Shown here piece by piece: positions 32,901-43,570 of a stretch of DNA of 64,000 bases. Position numbers and translations under genes: made by a program. How positions within the stretch are numbered: the stretch's first letter is position 1; every line of letters begins with the position of its first letter. Source of the DNA: Rallus limicola (Eukaryota; Chordata; Aves; Gruiformes; Rallidae); the NCBI GenBank assembly GCA_022605955.1, contig JAKCOZ010000648.1:1-64000 (forward strand), written 5' to 3'. A model generated the notes under the pieces. The model saw only the letters and a program-made list of their open reading frames with translations. It made no database searches and was not told the origin of the DNA.

Positions 32901-35900
32901 CAGACAAGCTATGCCTTTCAGGCCTAGCTTCTTTACTTTGGGAGTTATTGCTGGACGTTTAGCATGTTTTGAACTGCAGTCTGCTAGGGCCGAGAAAAGC
33001 ACCGTAGGAGGTTCCAGGCATGTTCCCTCTTTCCAGGCAAAGGAAAAGGCTGAGAGCCAAAGTGACAGGGTCTGCTCGTGTGTCCTGTTAGGAGGTTTCA
33101 GACAAGCTATGCCTTTCAGGCCTAGCTTCTTTACTTTGGGAGTTATTGCTGGACGTTTAGCATGTTTTGAACTGCAGTCTGCTAGGGCCGAGAAAAGCAC
33201 CGTAGGAGGTTCCAGGCATGTTCCCTCTTTCCAGGCAAAGGAAAAGGCTGAGAGCGAAAGTGAGAGGGTCTGCTCGTGTGTCCTGTTAGGAGGTTTCAGA
33301 CAAGCTATGCCTTTCAGGCCTAGCTTCTTTACTTTGGGAGTTATTGCTGGACGTTTAGCATGTTTTGAACTGCAGTCTGCTAGGGCCGAGAAAAGCACCG
33401 TAGGAGGTTCCAGGCATGTTCCCTCTTTCCAGGCAAAGGAAAAGGCTGAGAGCCAAAGTGACAGGGTCTGCTCGTGTGTCCTGTTAGGAGGTTTCAGACA
33501 AGCTATGCCTTTCAGGCCTCGCTTCTTTACTTTGGGAGTTATTGCTGGACGTTTAGCATGTTTTGAACTGCAGTCTGCTAGGGCTGAGAAAAGCACCGTA
33601 GGAGGTTCCAGGCATGTTCCCTCTTTCCAGGCAAAGGAAAAGGCTGAGAGCCAAAGTGACAGGGTCTGCTGGTGTGTCCTGTTAGGAGGTTTCAGACAAG
33701 CTATGCCTTTCAGGCCTAGCTTCTTTACTTTGGGAGTTATTGCTGGAAGTTTAGCATGTTTTGAACTGCAGTCTGCTAGGGCCGAGAAAAGCACCGTAGG
33801 AGGTTCCAGGCATGTTCCCTCTTTCCAGGCAAAGGAAAAGGCTGAGAGCCAAAGTGACAGGGTCTGCTCGTGTGTCCTGTTAGGAGGTTTCAGACAATCT
33901 ATGCCTTTCAGGCCTCGCTTCTTTACTTTGGGAGTTATTGCTGGACGTTTAGCATGTTTTGAACTGCAGTCTGCTAGGGCCGAGAAAAGCACCGTAGGAG
34001 GTTCCAGGCATGTTCCCTCTTTCCAGGCAAAGGAAAAGGCTGAGAGCCAAAGCGACAGGGTCTGCTGGTGTGTCCTGTTAGGAGGTTTCAGACAAGCTAT
34101 GCCTTTCAGGCCTAGCTTCTTTACTTTGGGAGTTATTGCTGGACGTTTAGCATGTTTTGAACTGCAGTCTGCTAGGGCCGAGAAAAGCACCGTAGGAGGT
34201 TCCAGGCATGTTCCCTCTTTCCAGGCAAAGGAAAAGGCTGAGAGCCAAAGTGACAGGGTCTGCTGGTGTGTCCTGTTAGGAGGTTTCAGACAAGCTATGC
34301 CTTTCAGGCCTAGCTTCTTTACTTTGGGAGTTATTGCTGGACGTTTAGCATGTTTTGAACTGCAGTCTGCTAGGGCCGAGAAAAGCACCGTAGGAGGTTC
34401 CAGGCATGTTCCCTCTTTCCAGGCAAAGGAAAAGGCTGAGAGCCAAAGTGACAGGGTCTGCTCGTGTGTCCTGTTAGGAGGTTTCAGACAAGCTATGCCT
34501 TTCAGGCCTAGCTTCTTTACTTTGGGAGTTATTGCTGGACGTTTAGCATGTTTTGAACTGCAGTCTGCTAGGGCCGAGAAAAGCACCGTAGGAGGTTCCA
34601 GGCATGTTCCCTCTTTCCAGGCAAAGGAAAAGGCTGAGAGCCAAAGCGACAGGGTCTGCTGGTGTGTCCTGTTAGGAGGTTTCAGACAAGCTATGCCTTT
34701 CAGGCCTAGCTTCTTTACTTTGGGAGTTATTGCTGGACGTTTAGCATGTTTTGAACTGCAGTCTGCTAGGGCCGAGAAAAGCACCGTAGGAGGTTCCAGG
34801 CATGTTCCCTCTTTCCAGGCAAAGGAAAAGGCTGAGAGCCAAAGCGACAGGGTCTGCTGGTGTGTCCTGTTAGGAGGTTTCAGACAAGCTATGCCTTTCA
34901 GGCCTCGCTTCTTTACTTTGGGAGTTATTGCTGGACGTTTAGCATGTTTTGAACTGCAGTCTGCTAGGGCCGAGAAAAGCACCGTAGGAGGTTCCAGGCA
35001 TGTTCCCTCTTTCCAGGCAAAGGAAAAGGCTGAGAGCCAAAGTGACAGGGTCTGCTTGTGTGTCCTGTTAGGAGGTTTCAGACAAGCTATGCCTTTCAGT
35101 CCTCGCTTCTTTACTTTGGGAGTTATTGCTGGACGTTTAGCATGTTTTGAACTGCAGTCTGCTAGGGCCGAGAAAAGCACCGTAGGAGGTTCCAGGCATG
35201 TTCCCTCTTTCCAGGCAAAGGAAAAGGCTGAGAGCCAAAGCGACAGGGTCTGCTGGTGTGTCCTGTTAGGAGGTTTCAGACAAGCTATGCCTTTCAGGCC
35301 TAGCTTCTTTACTTTGGGAGTTATTGCTGGACGTTTAGCATGTTTTGAACTGCAGTCTGCTAGGGCCGAGAAAAGCACCGTAGGAGGTTCCAGGCATGTT
35401 CCCTCTTTCCAGGCAAAGGAAAAGGCTGAGAGCCAAAGTGAGAGGGTCTGCTCGTGTGTCCTGTTAGGAGGTTTCAGACAAGCTATGCCTTTCAGGCCTA
35501 GCTTCTTTACTTTGGGAGTTATTGCTGGACGTTTAGCATGTTTTGAACTGCAGTCTGCTAGGGCCGAGAAAAGCACCGTAGGAGGTTCCAGGCATGTTCC
35601 CTCTTTCCAGGCAAAGGAAAAGGCTGAGAGCCAAAGCGACAGGGTCTGCTCGTGGGTCCTGTTAGGAGGTTTCAGACAAGCTATGCCTTTCAGGCCTAGC
35701 TTCTTTACTTTGGGAGTTATTGCTGGACGTTTAGCATGTTTTGAACTGCAGTCTGCTAGGGCCGAGAAAAGCACCGTAGGAGGTTCCAGGCATGTTCCCT
35801 CTTTCCAGGCAAAGGAAAAGGCTGAGAACCAAAGTGACAGGGTCTGCTCGTGTGTCCTGTTAGGAGGTTTCAGACAAGCTATGCCTTTCAGGCCTCGCTT

Positions 35901-38900
35901 CTTTACTTTGGGAGTTATTGCTGGACGTTTAGCATGTTTTGAACTGCAGTCTGCTAGGGCCGAGAAAAGCACCGTAGGAGGTTCCAGGCATGTTCCCTCT
36001 TTCCAGGCAAAGGAAAAGGCTGAGAGCCAAAGCGACAGGGTCTGCTGGTGTGTCCTGTTAGGAGGTTTCAGACAAGCTATGCCTTTCAGGCCTAGCTTCT
36101 TTACTTTGGGAGTTATTGCTGGACGTTTAGCATGTTTTGAACTGCAGTCTGCTAGGGCCGAGAAAAGCACCGTAGGAGGTTCCAGGCATGTTCCCTCTTT
36201 CCAGGCAAAGGAAAAGGCTGAGAGCCAAAGTGAGAGGGTCTGCTCGTGTGTCCTGTTAGGAGGTTTCAGACAAGCTATGCCTTTCAGGCCTAGCTTCTTT
36301 ACTTTGGGAGTTATTGCTGGAAGTTTAGCATGTTTTGAACTGCAGTCTGCTAGGGCCGAGAAAAGCACCGTAGGAGGTAGCAGGTATGTTCCCTCTTTCC
36401 AGGCAAAGGAAAAGGCTGAGAGCCAAAGTGACAGGGTCTGCTCGTGTGTCCTGTTAGGAGGTTTCAGACAAGCTGTGCCTTTCAGGCCTAGCTTCTTTAC
36501 TTTGGGAGTTATTGCTGGACGTTTAGCATGTTTTGAACTGCAGTCTGCTAGGGCCGAGAAAAGCACCGTAGGAGGTTCCAGGCATGTTCCCTCTTTCCAG
36601 GCAAAGGAAAAGGCTGAGAGCCAAAGCGACAGGGTCTGCTGGTGTGTCCTGTTAGGAGGTTTCAGACAAGCTATGCCTTTCAGGCCTAGCTTCTTTACTT
36701 TGGGAGTTATTGCTGGACGTTTAGCATGTTTTGAACTGCAGTCTGCTAGGGCCGAGAAAAGCACCGTAGGAGGTTCCAGGCATGTTCCCTCTTTCCAGGC
36801 AAAGGAAAAGGCTGAGAGCCAAAGCGACAGGGTCTGCTGGTGTGTCCTGTTAGGAGGTTTCAGACAAGCTATGCCTTTCAGGCCTCGCTTCTTTACTTTG
36901 GGAGTTATTGCTGGACGTTTAGCATGTTTTGAACTGCAGTCTGCTAGGGCCGAGAAAAGCACCGTAGGAGGTTCCAGGCATGTTCCCTCTTTCCAGGCAA
37001 AGGAAAAGGCTGAGAGCCAAAGTGACAGGGTCTGCTTGTGTGTCCTGTTAGGAGGTTTCAGACAAGCTATGCCTTTCAGTCCTCGCTTCTTTACTTTGGG
37101 AGTTATTGCTGGACGTTTAGCATGTTTTGAACTGCAGTCTGCTAGGGCCGAGAAAAGCACCGTAGGAGGTTCCAGGCATGTTCCCTCTTTCCAGGCAAAG
37201 GAAAAGGCTGAGAGCCAAAGCGACAGGGTCTGCTGGTGTGTCCTGTTAGGAGGTTTCAGACAAGCTATGCCTTTCAGGCCTAGCTTCTTTACTTTGGGAG
37301 TTATTGCTGGACGTTTAGCATGTTTTGAACTGCAGTCTGCTAGGGCCGAGAAAAGCACCGTAGGAGGTTCCAGGCATGTTCCCTCTTTCCAGGCAAAGGA
37401 AAAGGCTGAGAGCCAAAGTGACAGGGTCTGCTCGTGTGTCCTGTTAGGAGGTTTCAGACAAGCTATGCCTTTCAGGCCTAGCTTCTTTACTTTGGGAGTT
37501 ATTGCTGGACGTTTAGCATGTTTTGAACTGCAGTCTGCTAGGGCCGAGAAAAGCACCGTAGGAGGTTCCAGGCATGTTCCCTCTTTCCAGGCAAAGGAAA
37601 AGGCTGAGAGCGAAAGTGAGAGGGTCTGCTCGTGTGTCCTGTTAGGAGGTTTCAGACAAGCTATGCCTTTCAGGCCTAGCTTCTTTACTTTGGGAGTTAT
37701 TGCTGGACGTTTAGCATGTTTTGAACTGCAGTCTGCTAGGGCCGAGAAAAGCACCGTAGGAGGTTCCAGGCATGTTCCCTCTTTCCAGGCAAAGGAAAAG
37801 GCTGAGAGCCAAAGTGACAGGGTCTGCTCGTGTGTCCTGTTAGGAGGTTTCAGACAAGCTATGCCTTTCAGGCCTAGCTTCTTTACTTTGGGAGTTATTG
37901 CTGGACGTTTAGCATGTTTTGAACTGCAGTCTGCTAGGGCTGAGAAAAGCACCGTAGGAGGTTCCAGGCATGTTCCCTCTTTCCAGGCAAAGGAAAAGGC
38001 TGAGAGCCAAAGTGACAGGGTCTGCTCGTGTGTCCTGTTAGGAGGTTTCAGACAAGCTATGCCTTTCAGGCCTAGCTTCTTTACTTTGGGAGTTATTGCT
38101 GGAAGTTTAGCATGTTTTGAACTGCAGTCTGCTAGGGCCGAGAAAAGCACCGTAGGAGGTTCCAGGCATGTTCCCTCTTTCCAGGCAAAGGAAAAGGCTG
38201 AGAGCCAAAGTGACAGGGTCTGCTCGTGTGTCCTGTTAGGAGGTTTCAGACAATCTATGCCTTTCAGGCCTCGCTTCTTTACTTTGGGAGTTATTGCTGG
38301 ACGTTTAGCATGTTTTGAACTGCAGTCTGCTAGGGCCGAGAAAAGCACCGTAGGAGGTTCCAGGCATGTTCCCTCTTTCCAGGCAAAGGAAAAGGCTGAG
38401 AGCCAAAGCGACAGGGTCTGCTGGTGTGTCCTGTTAGGAGGTTTCAGACAAGCTATGCCTTTCAGGCCTAGCTTCTTTACTTTGGGAGTTATTGCTGGAC
38501 GTTTAGCATGTTTTGAACTGCAGTCTGCTAGGGCCGAGAAAAGCACCGTAGGAGGTTCCAGGCATGTTCCCTCTTTCCAGGCAAAGGAAAAGGCTGAGAG
38601 CCAAAGTGACAGGGTCTGCTGGTGTGTCCTGTTAGGAGGTTTCAGACAAGCTATGCCTTTCAGGCCTAGCTTCTTTACTTTGGGAGTTATTGCTGGACGT
38701 TTAGCATGTTTTGAACTGCAGTCTGCTAGGGCCGAGAAAAGCACCGTAGGAGGTTCCAGGCATGTTCCCTCTTTCCAGGCAAAGGAAAAGGCTGAGAGCC
38801 AAAGTGACAGGGTCTGCTCGTGTGTCCTGTTAGGAGGTTTCAGACAAGCTATGCCTTTCAGGCCTAGCTTCTTTACTTTGGGAGTTATTGCTGGACGTTT

Positions 38901-41250
38901 AGCATGTTTTGAACTGCAGTCTGCTAGGGCCGAGAAAAGCACCGTAGGAGGTTCCAGGCATGTTCCCTCTTTCCAGGCAAAGGAAAAGGCTGAGAGCCAA
39001 AGCGACAGGGTCTGCTGGTGTGTCCTGTTAGGAGGTTTCAGACAAGCTATGCCTTTCAGGCCTAGCTTCTTTACTTTGGGAGTTATTGCTGGACGTTTAG
39101 CATGTTTTGAACTGCAGTCTGCTAGGGCCGAGAAAAGCACCGTAGGAGGTTCCAGGCATGTTCCCTCTTTCCAGGCAAAGGAAAAGGCTGAGAGCCAAAG
39201 CGACAGGGTCTGCTGGTGTGTCCTGTTAGGAGGTTTCAGACAAGCTATGCCTTTCAGGCCTCGCTTCTTTACTTTGGGAGTTATTGCTGGACGTTTAGCA
39301 TGTTTTGAACTGCAGTCTGCTAGGGCCGAGAAAAGCACCGTAGGAGGTTCCAGGCATGTTCCCTCTTTCCAGGCAAAGGAAAAGGCTGAGAGCCAAAGTG
39401 ACAGGGTCTGCTTGTGTGTCCTGTTAGGAGGTTTCAGACAAGCTATGCCTTTCAGTCCTCGCTTCTTTACTTTGGGAGTTATTGCTGGACGTTTAGCATG
39501 TTTTGAACTGCAGTCTGCTAGGGCCGAGAAAAGCACCGTAGGAGGTTCCAGGCATGTTCCCTCTTTCCAGGCAAAGGAAAAGGCTGAGAGCCAAAGCGAC
39601 AGGGTCTGCTGGTGTGTCCTGTTAGGAGGTTTCAGACAAGCTATGCCTTTCAGGCCTAGCTTCTTTACTTTGGGAGTTATTGCTGGACGTTTAGCATGTT
39701 TTGAACTGCAGTCTGCTAGGGCCGAGAAAAGCACCGTAGGAGGTTCCAGGCATGTTCCCTCTTTCCAGGCAAAGGAAAAGGCTGAGAGCCAAAGTGACAG
39801 GGTCTGCTCGTGTGTCCTGTTAGGAGGTTTCAGACAAGCTATGCCTTTCAGGCCTAGCTTCTTTACTTTGGGAGTTATTGCTGGACGTTTAGCATGTTTT
39901 GAACTGCAGTCTGCTAGGGCCGAGAAAAGCACCGTAGGAGGTTCCAGGCATGTTCCCTCTTTCCAGGCAAAGGAAAAGGCTGAGAGCCAAAGCGACAGGG
40001 TCTGCTCGTGGGTCCTGTTAGGAGGTTTCAGACAAGCTATGCCTTTCAGGCCTAGCTTCTTTACTTTGGGAGTTATTGCTGGACGTTTAGCATGTTTTGA
40101 ACTGCAGTCTGCTAGGGCCGAGAAAAGCACCGTAGGAGGTTCCAGGCATGTTCCCTCTTTCCAGGCAAAGGAAAAGGCTGAGAACCAAAGTGACAGGGTC
40201 TGCTCGTGTGTCCTGTTAGGAGGTTTCAGACAAGCTATGCCTTTCAGGCCTCGCTTCTTTACTTTGGGAGTTATTGCTGGACGTTTAGCATGTTTTGAAC
40301 TGCAGTCTGCTAGGGCCGAGAAAAGCACCGTAGGAGGTTCCAGGCATGTTCCCTCTTTCCAGGCAAAGGAAAAGGCTGAGAGCCAAAGTGACAGGGTCTG
40401 CTCGTGTGTCCTATTAGGAGGTTTCAGACAAGCTATGCCTTTCAGGCCTAGCTTCTTTACTTTGGGAGTTATTGCTGGACGTTTAGCATGTTTTGAACTG
40501 CAGTCTGCTAGGGCCGAGAAAAGCACCGTAGGAGGTTCCAGGCATGTTCCCTCTTTCCAGGCAAAGGAAAAGGCTGAGAGCCAAAGTGACAGGGTCTGCT
40601 CGTGTGTCCTGTTAGGAGGTTTCAGACAAGCTATGCCTTTCAGGCCTAGCTTCTTTACTTTGGGAGTTATTGCTGGACGTTTAGCATGTTTTGAACTGCA
40701 GTCTGCTAGGGCCGAGAAAAGCACCGTAGGAGGTTCCAGGCATGTTCCCTCTTTCCAGGCAAAGGAAAAGGCTGAGAGCCAAAGTGACAGGGTCTGCTGG
40801 TGTGTCCTGTTAGGAGGTTTCAGACAAGCTATGCCTTTCAGGCCTAGCTTCTTTACTTTGGGAGTTATTGCTGGACGTTTAGCATGTTTTGAACTGCAGT
40901 CTGCTAGGGCCGAGAAAAGCACCGTAGGAGGTTCCAGGCATGTTCCCTCTTTCCAGGCAAAGGAAAAGGCTGAGAGCCAAAGTGACAGGGTCTGCTCGTG
41001 TGTCCTGTTAGGAGGTTTCAGACAAGCTATGCCTTTCAGGCCTAGCTTCTATACTTTGGGAGTTATTGCTGGACGTTTAGCATGTTTTGAACTGCAGTCT
41101 GCTAGGGCCGAGAAAAGCACCGTAGGAGGTTCCAGGCATGTTCCCTCTTTCCAGGCAAAGGAAAAGGCTGAGAGCCAAAGCGACAGGGTCTGCTCGTGTG
41201 TCCTGTTAGGAGGTTTCAGACAAGCTATGCCTTTCAGGCCTAGCTTCTTT
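25583..41250 (+). repeat. 22-monomer (4,356 bp) higher-order repeat domain
   Basis: The rare variant CAGTCCTCGC occurs at 26779, 28363, 31137, 32721, 35097, 37077 and 39453. Four pairs are 22 monomers apart: 26779/31137 and 28363/32721 (4,358 bp, including the 2 bp insertion), and 32721/37077 and 35097/39453 (4,356 bp). Other markers agree: TGTCTTGTTAGG at 25753 and 30111 (4,358 bp), and CGTGGGTCC at 35655 and 40011 (4,356 bp). Following the variants, about 25,583-29,690 matches 29,941-34,050 nearly base for base. The ordered subunit is a monomer with TGCTGGTG, then CCTCGC with TGCTTGTG, then CAGTCCTCGC. The domain ends at the inversion junction. Confidence 0.88.
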
Positions 41251-41304
41251 ACAGGGTCTGCTCTTGTCTGAAACCTCCTAACAGGACACACGAGCAGACC
41301 CTGT
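41251..41304. other. Satellite inversion junction with 13 bp filler
   Basis: The forward array breaks off at TTCTTTAC (monomer position ~45, base 41252). A short forward-oriented piece, ACAGGGTCTGCTC (41251-41263, monomer ~174-186), follows with a 2 bp AC overlap. From 41263 the sequence is in reverse orientation (CTTGTCTGAAACC), sharing one C. The filler pairs with GAGCAGACCCTGT at 41292-41304, forming a 13 bp hairpin with a 28 nt loop. Microhomology plus a templated filler fits replication template switching (inference). A collapsed or wrongly joined assembly is the main alternative. Confidence 0.9.
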
Positions 41305-41835
41305 CGCTTTGGCTCTCAGCCTTTTCCTTTGCCTGGAAAGAGGGAACATGCCTGGAACCTCCTACGGTGCTTTTCTCGGCCCTAGCAGACTGCAGTTCAA
41401 AACATGCTAAACGTCCAGCAATAACTCCCAAAGTAAAGAAGCTAGGCCTGAAAGGCATAGCTTGTCTGAAACCTCCTAACAGGACACACGAGCAGACCCT
41501 GTCACTTTGGCTCTCAGCCTTTTCCTTTGCCTGGAAAGAGGGAACATGTCTGGAACCTCCTACGGTGCTTTTCTCGGCCCTAGCAGACTGCAGTTCAAAA
41601 CATGCTAAACGTCCAGCAATAACTCCTAAAGTAAAGAAGCTAGGCCTGAAAGGCATAGCTTGTCTGAAACCTCCTAACAGGACACACGAGCAGACCCTGT
41701 CACTTTGGCTCTCAGCCTTTTCCTTTGCCTGGAAAGAGGGAACATGCCTGGAACCTCCTACGGTGCTTTTCTCGGCCCTAGCAGACTGCAGTTCAAAACA
41801 TGCTAAACGTCCAGCAATAACTCCCAAAGTAAAGA

Positions 41836-43430
41836 AGCGAGGCCTGAAAGGCATAGCTTGTCTGAAACCTCCTAACAGGACACACGAGCAGACCCTGTCG
41901 CTTTGGTTCTCAGCCTTTTCCTTTGCCTGGAAAGAGGGAACATGCCTGGAACCTCCTACGGTGCTTTTCTCGGCCCTAGCAGACTGCAGTTCAAAACATG
42001 CTAAACGTCCAGCAATAACTCCCAAAGTAAAGAAGCTAGGCCTGAAAGGCATAGCTTGTCTGAAACCTCCTAACAGGACCCACGAGCAGACCCTGTCGCT
42101 TTGGCTCTCAGCCTTTTCCTTTGCCTGGAAAGAGGGAACATGCCTGGAACCTCCTACGGTGCTTTTCTCGGCCCTAGCAGACTGCAGTTCAAAACATGCT
42201 AAACGTCCAGCAATAACTCCCAAAGTAAAGAAGCTAGGCCTGAAAGGCATAGCTTGTCTGAAACCTCCTAACAGGACACATGAGCAGACCCTGTCGCTTT
42301 GGCTCTCAGCCTTTTCCTTTGCCTGGAAAGAGGGAACATGCCTGGAACCTCCTACGGTGCTTTTCTCGGCCCTAGCAGACTGCAGTTCAAAACATGCTAA
42401 ACGTCCAGCAATAACTCCCAAAGTAAAGAAGCTAGGCCTGAAAGGCATAGCTTGTCTGAAACCTCCTAACAGGACACACGAGCAGCCCCTGTCACTTTGG
42501 CTCTCAGCCTTTTCCTTTGCCTGGAAAGAGGGAACATGCCTGGAACCTCCTACGGTGCTTTTCTCGGCCCTAGCAGACTGCAGTTCAAAACATGCTAAAC
42601 GTCCAGCAATAACTCCCAAAGTAAAGAAGCGAGGCCTGAAAGGCATAGCTTGTCTGAAACCTCCTAACAGGACACACGAGCAGACCCTGTCGCTTTGGCT
42701 CTCAGCCTTTTCCTTTGCCTGGAAAGAGGGAACATGCCTGGAACCTCCTACGGTGCTTTTCTCGGCCCTAGCAGACTGCAGTTCAAAACATGCTAAACGT
42801 CCAGCAATAACTCCCAAAGTAAAGAAGCTAGGCCTGAAAGGCATAGCTTGTCTGAAACCTCCTAACAGGACCCACGAGCAGACCCTGTCGCTTTGGCTCT
42901 CAGCCTTTTCCTTTGCCTGGAAAGAGGGAACATGCCTGGAACCTCCTACGGTGCTTTTCTCGGCCCTAGCAGACTGCAGTTCAAAACATGCTAAACGTCC
43001 AGCAATAACTCCCAAAGTAAAGAAGCTAGGCCTGAAAGGCATAGCTTGTCTGAAACCTCCTAACAGGACACATGAGCAGACCCTGTCGCTTTGGCTCTCA
43101 GCCTTTTCCTTTGCCTGGAAAGAGGGAACATGCCTGGAACCTCCTACGGTGCTTTTCTCGGCCCTAGCAGACTGCAGTTCAAAACATGCTAAACGTCCAG
43201 CAATAACTCCCAAAGTAAAGAAGCTAGGCCTGAAAGGCATAGCTTGTCTGAAACCTCCTAACAGGACACACGAGCAGCCCCTGTCACTATGGCTCTCAGC
43301 CTTTTCCTTTGCCTGGAAAGAGGGAACATGCCTGGAACCTCCTACGGTGCTTTTCTCGGCCCTAGCAGACTGCAGTTCAAAACATGCTAAACGTCCAGCA
43401 ATAACTCCCAAAGTAAAGAAGCTAGGCCTG
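41836..43430 (-). repeat. Four-monomer (792 bp) duplication next to the inversion
   Basis: A run of variants repeats once at about 792 bp. GAAGCGAGGCC occurs at about 41835 and 42627, GGACCCACGAGC at 42075 and 42867, ACACATGAGCAG at about 42275 and 43067, and GAGCAGCCCCTG at about 42480 and 43272. One marker (CTTTGGTTCTC at 41901) is only in the first copy. Confidence 0.8.
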
Positions 43431-43570
43431 AAAGGCATAGCTTGTCTGAAACCACCTAACAGGACACACGAGCAGACCCTGTCACTTTGGCTCTCAGCCT
43501 TTTCCTTTGCCTGGAAAGAGGGAACATGCCTGGAACCTCCTACGGTGCTTTTCTCGGCCCTAGCAGACTG

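Larger units (their letters stand above)
11451..41252 (+). repeat. 198 bp satellite array, forward orientation (~150 monomers)
   Basis: Head-to-tail copies of a 198 bp monomer, starting mid-monomer at AAAAGGCTGAGAGCC. Landmarks recur at 198 bp: TTAGGAGGTTTCAGACAAGC, GGAGTTATTGCTGGACGTT, CTGCAGTCTGCTAGGG and CCAGGCAAAGGAAAAGGC. Each monomer has one PstI (CTGCAG) and one StuI (AGGCCT) site. Monomers differ by a few bases, mostly at recurrent positions: AAAG(T/C)GAC, TGCT(C/G/T)GTG, GC(C/T)GAG, CCT(A/C)GCTTC and CAG(G/T)CCT. Rare indels are +4 at about 14665, +1 at about 15017 and +2 at 18988, 25326 and 29882. One frame per strand is stop-free, so giant overlapping frames appear. Frameshifting indels and in-frame TGA variants near the left edge indicate satellite DNA rather than genes. 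A centromeric or pericentromeric location is inference. Confidence 0.97.
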
